A stretch of 64,000 nt of DNA from Ditylenchus dipsaci (GCA_004194705.1 SADC01000342.1:1-64000); one strand, 5' to 3'; counted from the stretch's first letter, positions 31,931 through 42,954 are shown. Made by a program: numbers and translations. Notes: generated by a model from the sequence alone, not told the origin.

Positions 31931-32545
31931 CAGGGATGAGCATTTTGCCTTTTTTAAATTAAAAAGCGCTTGCTTTTTTTGCCCTGAAAGGCAATTTTTG
32001 TCTTCTTGGTGAATTGACAAAAAGAGCAATTTGCCCTAAGGGAATGTTTCATTTTTGGTAAGTTTTCAGTCATTTATATGCAAAACTATTCGATTACACA
32101 TCGGACTCATGTTTAACGTAGTTGATTTGCTTCTAAAACCACTATTTTAGTAAGAACTCACTTGATCTGAAATTCCACTCAAGACAAAAAATATTCAAAT
32201 TAAAATTCTCAGTTTTTTTTAATTAGACAGTGTTTTTTGGAAATTTAAGAGCAGTTTTTCAAGCAAATCGACCATTCTGAACAGGAATCCGTTAAAAACC
32301 TGTATAAAAGTGAATGATTATCACATCAAGTTTTATTTCTCAAATTTTGTAGTTTTGCAGTTTTATACACTTTTGTTCGACGAATTCGTGTTCAGCATGG
32401 TCGATTTACTTTAAAAACTGCTCTTAAAATCCTAAATAGGCAATTTGTCCAAAGGGCAAAAAATTGCCTTTTAGGGCAAACAAATGCAAGTTTTTTGCTT
32501 TTATTTGCCCTTTTTAATTTAAAAAAGGCAAAATGCTCGTCCCTG
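31931..32545. mobile_element. hAT-like element
   Basis: Ends CAGGGATGAGCATTTTGCC and GGCAAAATGCTCGTCCCTG are inverted. The flanks CTAGACTT and CTAAAGTT agree at 6 of 8 bases. The arms hold TTTGCCCT/AGGGCAAA repeats. The 400-bp centre also pairs partly with itself. No transposase frame was found. Confidence 0.65.
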
Positions 32546-32843
32546 CTAAAGTTTATTTTGGACGGTCATATCTCAATAAAACAGGTACTTTTGGCTCCAA
32601 CGGTACATGTGCGATTTGCAAATCCCCCTCACCCTCCAGAGCAGAGCGAGAGTGAGAGCCAGAGATTTTCACATTAGTGTTAGGCACTAGACTACCGAAG
32701 CACACATTCTTGGGGTGATTATGCGATATAAATGCTGGTAATTTTTGCTCAACTTTCAGACGTATTTTTTACCCTAAAATCGACTTTTCCGCAGAAAAAG
32801 ATCTCTGAGTCCAATAAAATTTTCGAAGCGCTATCGAATGGTA

Positions 32844-33098
32844 TACCGTATTTCCACTAATAAGCCCACCCCTCTAATAAACCCACCCTCTCAACTTTGA
32901 TAGTCTGTATCTCGGGGCAGGGTCAATATTCTGCCGAGCTGTTTATTGCGTTTTCTTAGTTTCTTCGAGCTCTACCAAATCCACTTTTTGGATTTTGGTT
33001 GAACCCACAAAAATCTTAAAATGACTCCAATAAACAAATCCCCTAGAAGGTGATTGAAAAATGAACCCACTCGTGAGCTAATTAGAGGAAATACGGTA
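32844..33098. mobile_element. TACCGTATTTCC-family MITE
   Basis: Ends TACCGTATTTCCACTAATAA and TTAGAGGAAATACGGTA are inverted, with TA at both tips. Other complete copies are at 34724, 38856, 47937 and 63499. The interior shares GAGCTCTACCAAATCCACTTT with the copy at 47937. Confidence 0.8.
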
Positions 33099-33102
33099 TA
33101 GT

Positions 33103-33628
33103 CAGAGGCGTAGCCAGAAATTTCTAACGGGGAGGGGGGGGGGGGCGGCTCGCACCAAAAATTTTAAGGCCATTTTACCTACACCGTTTTTCAAAATTTT
33201 CGAGGCCAAAAAACTCACATTGTTTTGAAAAAAATCTGAAGTAGGGCACCAACAAGCGAAAATATCTAAATTTTCGGCGGCGCCGCAAAATATTTTTAAG
33301 GGTGCCAGAGAATTTGGAAAGGAGAAATTTAAAATGATGCATTTTGTGCTAAAATAAAATTTATTATTTAGTTAATTTTGGAACAAAAAGATCAGCACAT
33401 TTTCTTTTACTCAAAAAATGAGTAAAACGTTGATAAAAATCCGAAAAATCATGATTCTATAAAACCTCGACGGCGCCGACAGGCGCCGTCAAAAAAATTT
33501 TCGGTTGATTTTGGTGAACATAAGAAAAAAGTCAAAAAATTTCCATCTTGTCGGGGCGCCAATAAAGAAAAAAATCTGACGGGGAGGGGGCACGTGCCCC
33601 CTTCCTCCCCCCCCTGGCTACGGCACTG
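33103..33628. mobile_element. hAT element
   Basis: Ends CAGAGGCGTAGCCAG and CTGGCTACGGCACTG are inverted and of the common hAT CAGNGGCGTAGCCAG type. GGTATAGT flanks both sides (33095-33102, 33629-33636), an exact 8-bp duplication. G-rich and C-rich tracts follow the ends, and GGCGCCGNC motifs occur inside. It inserted right beside the MITE ending at 33098, using part of its end as target. Confidence 0.92.
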
Positions 33629-33639
33629 GGTATAGTGTT

Positions 33640-34268
33640 TTTCCATATCGCATGGAGACTACCATAAGTCCCCTTGTGAGAAGTATTGTTGAAGACTCTT
33701 TTTCGGAAAAATACAGATTCAAATTTGTCAGTCCTTGGCAAAGTTTGGCATTACGTCAATGCAAATGACTAACAGAAGGTATTTTAAAGTAGGCCGTAGC
33801 GTTCTTTCTTAATTCGTGTTTTATTGAAGATGAGGAAACCAGCGGATGCGAAAAACAATTTTGGACAGGCTGAGCATAAGGGTTAAGCCATTTTTGGATT
33901 AAAAGCCGGAAACTGTGTAAAAATAAACAGTTAGGACCAAGAAATTTTAGCGGTGCAATGTCTACTAACCTGAAAAAGACGGGTTCTGTTCAAGATAGCT
34001 TGTTTAAGCATTTTATTATATTGTGATGTCTTCTGAATTATTGTCATTTCAATATACTTTTCTTGGTCTATTTTTTGCCAAGCTCATTTCTGCTTGTGCC
34101 GATGTCTGTCTATTAGCAGTTGATCGTAGAAGCGCTGAAAAATTGTTTGAAGTAGCTAATAATCGGCTTGTTCAAAGCCTGCAAAATAACGAATGCCATA
34201 GATGGAAGCGAGGACGATATCATTCATCCGGTGCCCACATAGGCCAATCGACGTCGAAGTCGAACTCA
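33640..34268. other. Upstream region of the CSP gene
   Basis: No repeat boundary was found. An open plus frame (34023-34276) reads in phase with the proposed first CSP exon and contains AEKLFEVANNRLVQSLQNNE, so the protein might start further upstream than proposed; this part could also be 5' UTR. Confidence 0.35.
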
Positions 34269-37120
34269 ATGTCGAGGTAGAGCTCGTGTTTTCTCAACCT
34301 TTTTGGTGATCAGAGTGTATTTTTCTATACTTTTTGTCATTCTTTATATACCAAACAAAAGCTTAGACTCTGAGCTATTTTCTAGATCAAAAAATTTTTC
34401 ATTATTGTGAAAAAAGTGAATGTGAGAGATAAGAGACCCCCCCCCGCTCCAACGATTTTCACTTTTTTTACTTTAGTAAAAAGTACCCAAATTTATGTCC
34501 AGACCATGAAAAATGTGCGCAAACTCTTCATTAGTCACAACTTCCGTACGCTGGCTCACCCCAAGCCTTAGGGCTAAGCCTGAACTTGTTGTTTGCAAGG
34601 GTAGTTACAGCAATTTTTAAAGGTCGGATTCTTGGGAGGGGGGGGGGGGTTGTTATTCGCTACTAGCGCTGAATATTTTTACCACCGGCGGTATAAGCCG
34701 AGAAAAAATATTTTATTTTAATTTACCGTATTTCCTCTAATTCAGCCCCCCTCTAATTTAGCCCCCCCCCTATTTTTTGACTAGAACTTCAGGGTTAGGG
34801 CCATTTTTGATTTACAATTTCAAGATTTTTAGGCATCCAAAAAATTTAGCCCCCGGGGCTAAATAAGAGGAAATACGGTACTTTTCATAATTATAGATAA
34901 AAGAAAGTTTTATCTATTCATCTTACCGTTTATGTGTTGAAATAGTCTAGTGATAATCACCAATTTTTCTTTTTTTTATCACTGCGTTTTTTGCGTGTAT
35001 AGTGCTTGTGACTGCATTTGATCCAAATTATCTTTTATTGATTTTTTAAAATTAAAACTGAAATTCACTCAATTTCAGTATAGACTAAACCCTAGTGAGC
35101 CAGCCAACGAGCAATGACAGAATCTGACCAATATACACATGAACCGTAAGTTTACACAGGATGACCCAAGATTTCTGGACAATTTTAAACAGCCATAACT
35201 TTAAACAAAAACGCGAAACTCTGAAAAAAACGCAGATCATCTCAGAATTGCATATGAATTTTTTAAGTAAATGTCGCAAACACAATTTTTACTTGGTTGT
35301 TCAACCCTCACTACGCACCCCCTTTCTCCCTCCTGTAGTTTAAGCCTTGCTTATCCAGAGGCCAAACACAGACCGGGACCAAAACTCCAGAGGATCATGC
35401 GAAAATCGTGTTTCTGATATTTTATACCAAACAAATCGCTTTGCAAACCTGACTATTTCGGCATTCACAGAATTTCGAATTTTGTTTAAAAAAAGTTATG
35501 GCTGTTCGAAAATGGACAAAATTTTTAGGCATTTTGTACATCACTTAAAATTTTTAAAATACGATTTCGAAATAAGATAAGCATTTTCCGTCTGAGTTTT
35601 TAGCTTTTATCCCGTATCGGGAATGTATCCTGAAATTTTATGATATATTCCCATAATTCACTATTATACTTTTCTTTTCAGTATTACAAAGAAAAAGACA
35701 TTGTACGAAGTGCTCGAAATCGACAAAAAAGCAACAGACGATGATATCAAGAAAGCCTACCGAAAACTCGCTCTACGGTATCACCCCGACAAGAATTTGA
35801 ATGGCGACATTACCAAAACTGAAAAGGTTGGTTACTTAGTACTTTTCTGTGAAAAAAGCACAATATGAAAAGATTTTTAGTTCAAAGAAATCAACTATGC
35901 CAATGCTGTTCTGTCCAACCCAGAAAAGAAGAAACTTTATGGTGAACTTTTTTAGGTCAACCGTAATTATATTCATAATATATTAAATTTTTCAGATGAC
36001 TATGGTGACTTTGGTCTGAAAATGATGGATCAGCTAGGAGAAGAGAGGATGGCGCATTTCCGTGGTATTTCTAATAGCTTTTTTTGACAAATAATCAGTA
36101 ATTTTTTTAGTTTTTATGAAACCATGGGTGAAGGTATGTTAGCTTTTGTATCTAAAGTACTACGTTTTAAAAAAGGTCACCTTGCATAATAGCTTCCGAT
36201 TTTGATGAAAAGTCACCTTTTAAAGACAAATAAATTTATTCTTTTGAGGCAAAATTGATTTTAAAAACGAAACATGAAAAATTAAGTAAATAATCTATTT
36301 TATAGAATAACTATTAAGCATTTTCAGTGGTTATGTGTGGTTTATTCGTATTGACTGCTGGATGTTTTGGATGTTTCTGTTGCTGTTGTTGCGGATGCCA
36401 AGTTAGTTTTTTCACCTACAATATTTTCTCTTTTATTTTACGATAATATAAATCTGGAGCACTTGAGCACGGTCAAATCACCTTAGGGATCAGCTTGTGG
36501 GACTAAGGCAGTGTTTTCAAAATTTTTGGCTGCACTTTTTTCTATCTAAAGTTTCAGAAATTCTTTTTTAAGAAACTTTTTTTACTTTAGGGGGGGGGGG
36601 AGAATTTTACAATTAAAAAGTCTAATAATTTTTTTGAAAAAGTTGAAAAAGTCGGTGCCCGCCCGCTCAAAGTAAATAGGTTCCGTCCCCAAGCGGATGT
36701 GACTGTGGGGAGGTACTCTAGCTCAATTTAGCATATAAATTATAACTTCTAGTGTTGCTGCAACTGTAAGTATTTTTTCACACACCTTGAAAATTATTTA
36801 CAAACAAAATTTTGCAGTCTGTTGCGGAAGATACAAGCCAAAAGAAGAACAGTACATGGAGGTAATCATATTTAAATTTTTTTTCTTACTGATCTATGTA
36901 CTCAGACGGATTACAACGACATTATCAACGATGACCGAGATGCTGCAGATCCCATTATGTCACAGCCACAAATAATACCCGAACTCAGGTTTGAGTTTTC
37001 TTTTCAAACCAATCAATCAACTTTTTATTTTAGCCCAATGCTCCAATCGTGCTTGGTGCACCGTCAACACCCCTCAGGCAAACTATGGGTCAACTGTGGG
37101 GTCTAATCCGATCTGAATGA
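34269..37120 (+). CDS. Cysteine-string protein (DnaJ C5 type)
   Basis: CSP is a palmitoylated synaptic-vesicle co-chaperone that recruits Hsc70 through its J domain. Exons seen: about 34269-34276 (MS, tentative), 35682-35826, 35881-35941, 35996-36061, 36111-36133, 36328-36401, 36753-36765, 36818-36861, 36906-36988 and 37034-37120. The J domain shows [34 protein letters not shown] (HPD present) and [19 protein letters not shown] linker (FMKPWVK) leads to the string [14 protein letters not shown], a 13-bp microexon CCCN and then [15 protein letters not shown]. The acidic tail includes [14 protein letters not shown]. Introns are short with TTTTCAG-type acceptors. Two joins, at 36328 and at 36988/37034, need one extra base to keep the expected frame; the most likely cause is consensus error. 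The exact N terminus is uncertain. Confidence 0.92.
34425..34680. repeat. Dispersed TAGTAGCGAATA repeat in CSP intron 1
   Basis: The block is an inverted copy of 49951-50185, including GTGCGCAAACTCTTCATTAGTC and the GTACGCTGGCTCACCCCAAG phrase. It ends in a G run and TATTCGCTACTAGCG. Confidence 0.65.
34724..34880. mobile_element. TACCGTATTTCC-family MITE in CSP intron 1
   Basis: Ends TACCGTATTTCCTCTAATT and AATAAGAGGAAATACGGTA are inverted. At 157 bp it is a short copy, with AGCCCCC/GGGGGCT pairing inside. Confidence 0.85.
35154..35560. repeat. mariner-like MITE in CSP intron 1
   Basis: The left part starts ACACAGGATGACCCAAGA and contains AACAGCCATAACTTTAAAC; the right part contains GTTTAAAAAAAGTTATGGCTG. 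The arms pair over about 40 bp. Related left ends are at 25296 and 44489 (ACAGGGTGTCC). Confidence 0.55.
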
Positions 37121-37649
37121 GCATCAAAGTCAAAGTCTGGTGATCTTCATTCCAAGAATTCGTCCGTGTATCCATATTTACAGAGAATATAATTGTTAGA
37201 GCAAAAATATATTTTCGGTGCCTTTGCTTTTTATCTGTAGTTAGCTATGACGACTGTTCAGGATCGTTTTAGTTTTTGTCTGTACTCAGAAAAGCAATAT
37301 TTGTCTATAGATGTTGTAACTCTGAATTCGTTAGTATCGAGACCGATATACCGCCTTGGTCTGCCAAATGTCATAGAGCTTTTTTTAAGTCACAAAAGTT
37401 ACAGTGGACTTTAGATAAGCCGACACTGTGAAAAAACTTGATTTTCCTGGCAAAGAAAGGAAATCGACAAAACCAACCTTTAATATACCATCTCCCTGAG
37501 CTGGTTCCCAAGGTAGCCGATGTATCGAGGGTGGACTGTCATACGGTCTGGCCGAGCTCAAAAGCGAGCCCAAAAATTTGTTTACACGTATGGTCCACTA
37601 TTTTTTTCTAAATTTTTTCAAATTGTTTTTGCTGAGTCCGACTTGTTGG
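37121..37649. other. CSP 3' flank, likely 3' UTR
   Basis: No gene is seen. Pogo-like fragments (37400-37540, ATCGAGGGTGGACTGT) occur. The first AATAAA downstream of the CSP stop that I noticed is at about 37896, beyond the next repeat, so the polyadenylation site is not settled. Confidence 0.35.
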
Positions 37650-37840
37650 TAGGGTTGTCTAGTCGAGGCCTCGATTTTGACTTTTGGACTCAAACTCGAA
37701 AATTTTCGAGTTTCGAGTCTCGAGGACTCGAAAAAAATTTCGAGTCCTTTTCTCAAGTTTCGATGGCTGGATTTCTAGTTTGGACTCGAAAACTCGAAAA
37801 TTTTCGAGTTACGCTTTGAGTCGAGGCCTCGACAACATTA
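37650..37840. mobile_element. TCGAGGCCTCGA fold-back MITE
   Basis: TAGGGTTGTCTAGTCGAGGC and GTCGAGGCCTCGACAACATTA are inverted ends; the interior is made of ACTCGAAAATTTTCGAGT units, each self-palindromic. The flanking 8-mers match poorly (CTTGTTGG, TTTGTCAG), so class assignment is uncertain. Confidence 0.6.
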
Positions 37841-38855
37841 TTTGTCAGTCCAGTCTGAAAAATATCGACTTTTCTTGGCTTTGCAACTCATTTTCAATAA
37901 ATTGATATCATAAACTTGACAGGAACAAGTTTTTTGAGACCGAGTTAACTGTGTAAGGCTTATGGTTGTAAACCAAGGCAAAATTTCAGGCGATATTGTC
38001 TTTTAGTAAACCAAAATTAAATTTAAGCTGTTTATTTCACTATAATTTGTTTTATCAAAGCATTCGCTTCTTCAAAACTTCTAGTTTCTGAAACAAATTT
38101 TTTATTCACTTTATTTACATGGATGTATCACCACCATCAACATACTGTGTATATATATAATTGCATAGAAAGATACCAATGTAATTTTTTTCCTTTGCTC
38201 AAATTTTCTTTATTCAGCTCCAAATTGTGTTGGTTTCAATAAATCTTTTTTTTCACAAAAATCGAGTGTAATGGATACTGCTTAACTGGATGGGGAGGGT
38301 CAGACGACGTTTTGTGCTCTGAAGATTTTGTTAGCGAGTTGTGACTTAGTGCGAACACTGATAGCTCTGCTGGAGGGGTGCTCGTCAGAAACTCGATGGT
38401 CTGGGTGGTCCGTGGTCGTTGGATTTTGCCGGCTGCTTCCTAAACACTAAAAAGTTGTTGACTCTTTTGATGTTTTTTCTCAAAAAAAAATTTTTTTTAA
38501 ACAATCTGAGGACAAAAGTATCAGCTTATTCAATTCAGTTACTTCAATTTTTTGGCGATATTTGGTTATTTAAAAATTAGTATTGTTATTTTCCGCCATT
38601 TTCTAATGAAAAAGTTAAAAAATTGGCAGAAAAAATTTCGAAAATTCAAAAATGGCTCAATCTCAACACCCACCATAAGCCCCAAGCTTGGTCCCCCAAG
38701 CTGATTTTTTTAAATTTTTTTGAACAAATTTGAAATTCGAAATTTGAACAAGCCAATATCTTTATTTCGAAAAGAGTTTAAAAAATTAAAAGAAGCTTGG
38801 AAAACTTTTTCGAAATAAAAATCAGCTTGGAAGACCCAAGCGAACTGTGATGGTG
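37841..38855. other. No gene seen
   Basis: AT-rich, with a TATATATA tract at about 38150 and an inverted patch (about 38690-38840) built around CCCCCAAGCTGATTT and AAATCAGCTTGG. No exon is supported. Confidence 0.4.
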
Positions 38856-39094
38856 TACCGTATATTTCCTATTAGACGCCCCCCTTTTTTAAAAAACGTG
38901 TTTGTGGCATTGTGTTTTGACCCATTTTCCAAAAACTTCTCTCTCGCAAGTAAGCAGTGATTTTGTAGCTCATCTCACTGGCTACAAAATGGGTGGTAAG
39001 TTGCTTGGGAGGAGTCTTCAAAAAGTATGTCAAAAACGCAATGCCACAAACACGATTTTGAACGCAAGGGGTCCGTCTAGTAGGAAATATACTA
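38856..39094. mobile_element. TACCGTAT-family palindromic MITE
   Basis: Ends TACCGTATATTTCCTATTAG and CTAGTAGGAAATATACTA are inverted. The arms pair through AACGTGTTTGTGGCATTG and CAATGCCACAAACACG and meet near 38980. It is the most complete palindrome of this family here. Confidence 0.75.
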
Positions 39095-39178
39095 GGATTT
39101 GGATCCAAAATGTTAAAAATGTTGAGTTTTTTAAACTATATTAAATTTAAATATAAAAATTTAAAAATACTAAATTAA

Positions 39179-40366
39179 TCAAGAACGCAATACTTTAAAA
39201 GCTCTAAAAGTCAAGTACGCTAGTTGCAAGAACCGATCAGAATCAGTATCAGATAGTGAAAGAAATGAAATGCCAACCTCGCTGTAGTTGTCGAATTCAT
39301 TGATATTTTGCAGGGATGTTTGTCTTTCATAACGCTCGCGCATAATCTCGTCAACAATGGATCGGAAAAGAGCAATCACCTCTTCCGTGATTCAATAAAC
39401 TTGACACGGGTCCTCCACTCACGGATCAGACGGTTCCACTCTTTGGGCCTAACCTTGGCGCACAGCAACTCCACTTCAGTGCCCTCCTAAAATAGATTTG
39501 TTTTAAGTGTCTAAAAAAAATATTTTTAGATATATTCGAACAGGAATTTGTTTGATTAAAAAATACTGTATTCACTTTAGTAAAAAGTGCTTACCCTAAC
39601 GGTCAATATCTTTTTGGACTTAATCGCCAATCCATGAGCCAAGAGTAGTCGGGAGTTTTGGCTTCTCTTAAGCAATCCTGTCGTTTTTTCTCCTAAAAAT
39701 ATATATAATTTAACTTTGGTTAGGGTTTTTTTTATCTTTTTTCAGTCTTTCTAAAACCATATTTGAAATTTTATATGTTGAAACTATTTTTCAAAAAAAA
39801 TTCCGAAATTTGACTGATAAGTTTTTTGACGATACTGTAACCATACTGAAATTTTTTGAACAATACTGAAATTTTTTTTTAAATTGTGTTCCCTGTTTGC
39901 ATACTGACCGGGAAAATTATTGTCTCGTCCCAGGTTTTCACTTGGTCCCGGATTCCCGTCCCGAGTAAATTCTTTGGTCATCCCATTCCGGTGTCCAGTC
40001 CCGGAATTTTTTTCACAGTTCACGTCTAATCTCGTCCAGGATTAGGCCATTCATTATCTTCAGTCCTGACATACGCTGGCCTTCGCTTGCCTAAGCTAGA
40101 AAGTTTCAAATAACATAGGAAAAAAACCTCCTATTGTAAAATAGGGCCGAAAATTCATTGATCGAAACATTAAACTCACACTTTCTTGTTCAATTCTCGA
40201 GATTTCCGCCTGAATATCGCCCAAAACCAGGTCGCACATCATGCTTTCAATATCCCCACTGGTATCCGTCTGTGGGTTATGAGGCCGGGCGAAAACGGTC
40301 GAATAGAGGCCCGAATATTGGATTCACTGCCTAACCACGCCATTGTACTATCTAATACAGCAATTA
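39179..40366 (-). CDS. Unrecognised multi-exon gene, 3' part
   Basis: Minus-strand exons: 40366-40182, 39692-39595 and 39486-39179, with good acceptors (TTTTTTTTCAG, ATTTTTAG, CTATTTTAG) and donors (GTGTGAG, GTAAGC). The joined frame includes MAWLGSESNIRASIRPF, DTSGDIESMMCDLVLGDIQA, LLKRSQNSRLLLAHGLAIK, GTEVELLCAKVRPKEWNRL and ALFRSIVDEIMRERYERQ. Junction phases agree. Two places (about 40258 and 39388) need one extra base each, the first in a CCC run, to keep a single frame. The product is charged and probably soluble. I do not recognise the family. Confidence 0.62.
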
Positions 40367-40498
40367 CTGAAAAAAAAACAAGTAAAGCAAGCAAAAAAGC
40401 TATCAAAACAAATAATACTAATTGGGCAAAAGGTAATTTTCCTATCCAACCAGGAAACTAAAGCTGACTGGTAATAATTCTCACTTTATTCCTCATTT

Positions 40499-40687
40499 TT
40501 ATAGCAGAAGATGGCACATGGGGTTGTCATGGTAGTGCTTGACATATGAGAATATCCACTCCCCAAACCAGCGGTGTTTGTTATAATTTTTAAGCCTAGT
40601 CAATAATCTGCCAGATGGCTGGCGAAATTTGATAAGAGCATTTGAAAAAATGGTAAAATATACAAATATAGCAAGGAATGTTTCCAT
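40499..40687 (-). CDS. Possible first exon of the minus-strand gene
   Basis: A 62-codon frame begins METFLAIFVYFTIFSNALIK, a hydrophobic segment like a signal anchor, and continues QPSGRLLTRLKNYNKHRWFG and YVKHYHDNPM. It lies upstream of the 40366 exon on the same strand; a donor-like AAA/GTGAGA lies at about 40480, just after the stop, so one missing base could again be involved. It may instead be a separate small gene. Confidence 0.35.
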   Translation of the reverse strand: METFLAIFVYFTIFSNALIKFRQPSGRLLTRLKNYNKHRWFGEWIFSYVKHYHDNPMCHLLL

Positions 40688-40689
40688 TT

Positions 40690-41340
40690 TTGTGGATTAG
40701 ACCCTATTTTTGGGTCTGGATTGCTTTTTGGTGCTTGGATTTGTTTGAGGGTTGCCAGGGTTGACCTTAAGAGGAGGTTGACGTAGCAGAAGTGACGCTA
40801 AATTGTAGGATGTTTTTGGAGTTAAACAGCTTGCTAATATCTTGAATTGATATTGCTGAGGGTTTAGACTTGCACAACTAACGTCAATAGCTGGTTACGT
40901 TGGAGAATAAGCAGTTTGGTGGTTTAACAAAAATAGTAAGATTTTGCTAGAATTGATCTGCAGCCTTTAGATTTGTAGAGTGTTGAGAAATTTGCAGATT
41001 AGATCGCTAATACTTTCAAACTCAAGTTTTTTCGCTGAAAAATTTTTCATGCGTTCTTATTTACCTTTTCTAATTTTTTTAGGCAGTTATTGGGTTTGGG
41101 GGCCCTGGCTACTAGCATGCCAGAGACTAATTCCAGGTCAAGTAGTCTTATAACGGCTACTGATTTCTGTCATCAAAATACCACTTAAAGGAACATGGTT
41201 TTTGCGCGCAGCGGTTGTCCCTCGTGAATTCAAAAAAATTTCCCAATGATTGAACTTCTGTACGGATTTTTCAACATGATTTCTAACAAAACAATTTCAG
41301 GTATAGTTTTGTTAGAAACCAAGTTGAAGGCCCCCCCTCC
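40690..41340. other. No gene seen
   Basis: No exon, repeat end or RNA gene is supported in this stretch. Confidence 0.4.
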
Positions 41341-41344
41341 TTCC

Positions 41345-41648
41345 AAATTTTGGCATTGAGTCGTAAGCGGAATCGTAAGCGTTTGCGTTTGTTGCCCCAG
41401 AATAATGTTGCAGGTTCGATCCCACGTGGTGACATGCTATTCATTTTGGCTTGTTTAACCAGTTCTAGAGGTAATTGGGTCACTGATTCCGAATCTGGCG
41501 TCAAAAAAAAGTCTAATTACCCTTAGAACTGGTCAAACAAACCGAAATGAAAAGGATGCGCGACCACGTGGGATCGAACCTGCAACACCATTTTGGGCTG
41601 AAAAGGCAAACGCTTACGCACTACGCCATGGAGGCCACATTTTCAGGG
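41345..41648. mobile_element. tRNA-derived palindrome
   Basis: A plus tRNA-like head (GGTTCGATCCCACGTGG box B) and a minus tRNA-like head (CCACGTGGGATCGAACC) face each other. The connecting arms pair: TTTTGGCTTGTTTAACCAGT against ACTGGTCAAACAAACCGAAA. The loop contains GATTCCGAATCTGGCGTC. Box A on the minus side is CTACGCCATGGAGGCC reversed, on the plus side degraded. Confidence 0.75.
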
Positions 41649-42470
41649 CTAAGTAATCCCCCTTTTAAATCGTCGTTAAACCGAGGTGAAATCGAAATCC
41701 TGGCGATATTTCGCGATCAGACTGTGAAAACGGATCTGACAAAGACCTTTTAAAACCAGCTTGGAAAAAGTATCAGACCCTAGTTGGTAACGTACTTGAG
41801 GTGGGGGTCGTTAAATCGAGGTTTGACTGTATTTAAAACACTACTTATATGGGTTAAGTGTAAAAGAGAACACTTTCAATATCACAGCATATGAACTGCC
41901 ACCCCTCCAAAGAGTTTCGAAATCGAGGAATATGCGTTTGGGGTGTTACGCTTATTATCATTAAGTGATTTTGTTTTATACCTGAGGGCATTTATTTGGT
42001 CCGGAGGGGTGGGCGCATTTCGTAATTTTTCGTGAATCATGTTAAAAATCCTTTCAAGTAGTTTTTACACCCTAAAACTGATAAAAACACTGTTTTACAT
42101 TTTTGAGATTTTACGTCAAAATCCCTATTTTTGGTACTTGAAATTCATTAAGCATTAGATGAAATATCATTTTTCCACCAAATGTCCTTTATTTTATAAA
42201 AATGTCTTTTATTTCAAAATTTTGAGTTAGCAGCCCTGCCTTATATTCAGTGTTTTTTAAGTTTTGAGCGTCAAAATAAAGATTTTGACGTGAAATCTCA
42301 AAATTTTTGAAGATTTTTTGTCGCAAATAAAGTACAAATTTCAAATAAAGTAGGTTTGGCAGCCCTGCCTAAGCCTCAGCCTAAGTTCAGAATTAGGGTG
42401 AACTACATATGCACCGTTCCCCCGGTTTTAATACTCTTTAGAGGGGGTGCGCTTCAATTTTTACGCTTCA
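41649..42470. other. Repeat debris
   Basis: A pogo-like right end (TCGAGGTTTGACTGTA, ending 41831) and a loose inverted pair (42060-42140 with 42250-42350) are visible. Both carry AAATCCC/TTTTGACGTGAAAT. No gene is supported. Confidence 0.4.
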
Positions 42471-42485
42471 ATATGCTGCTGCTTC

Positions 42486-42669
42486 AAATAGTTCTCTGCC
42501 TAATGATGCCTGCTATCGCTGTGATAAAATATGTTGGTCTGAAAATTGTTCGCACGCCAATCACTGCTGCTTCAAGTTTAAGAGAACTGGCTATCTGGAA
42601 CATCAATTTTTCCATTCAAGTAGAACAGTCCCAATAGAACAGTACCAGACTTCAATCTTAAATATTTGA
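42486..42669 (+). CDS. Candidate 3'-terminal cysteine-rich exon
   Basis: The frame reads SNSSLPNDACYRCDKICWS, then ENCSHANHCCFKFKRTGYLE, and ends at TGA 42667-42669. AATAAA follows 19 bp later (42688-42693), which fits a terminal exon. Cysteine spacing is C-x2-C-x3-C-x4-C-x5-CC, suggestive of a metal-binding or disulfide-rich domain, but the family is not recognised. The sequence just upstream (GGGTGCGCTTCAATTTTTAC) is repeat-like, and the true 5' border is unknown. Confidence 0.4.
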
Positions 42670-42954
42670 AATAACCTTGAAGATTTGAATAAAAAAACCA
42701 AAGTTTATAAATTTCACACTTACTAACTTTTTTAATGTATTTCATGAACCCTTTGACAGAACAAAACGATCTTTATGCGCTTTATTTTTAATTACACCTT
42801 TCAGCACCACTTAAATATATGTATATAATCAAGATGAGTCATTGACAATTTTGCTTTTTATTTGGCAAGATTTTTCTTTGCTTTACATGATCTTTGGTTT
42901 TAATTTTAACTGCGAAAATACCCGATCGTGAGTTCTGCTTTTTCTACAAAATTA

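Noticed and set aside
40186..40461. 91-codon plus frame
   Set aside because: It is the antisense of the minus-strand exon 40366-40182, which has matching splice sites and phases.
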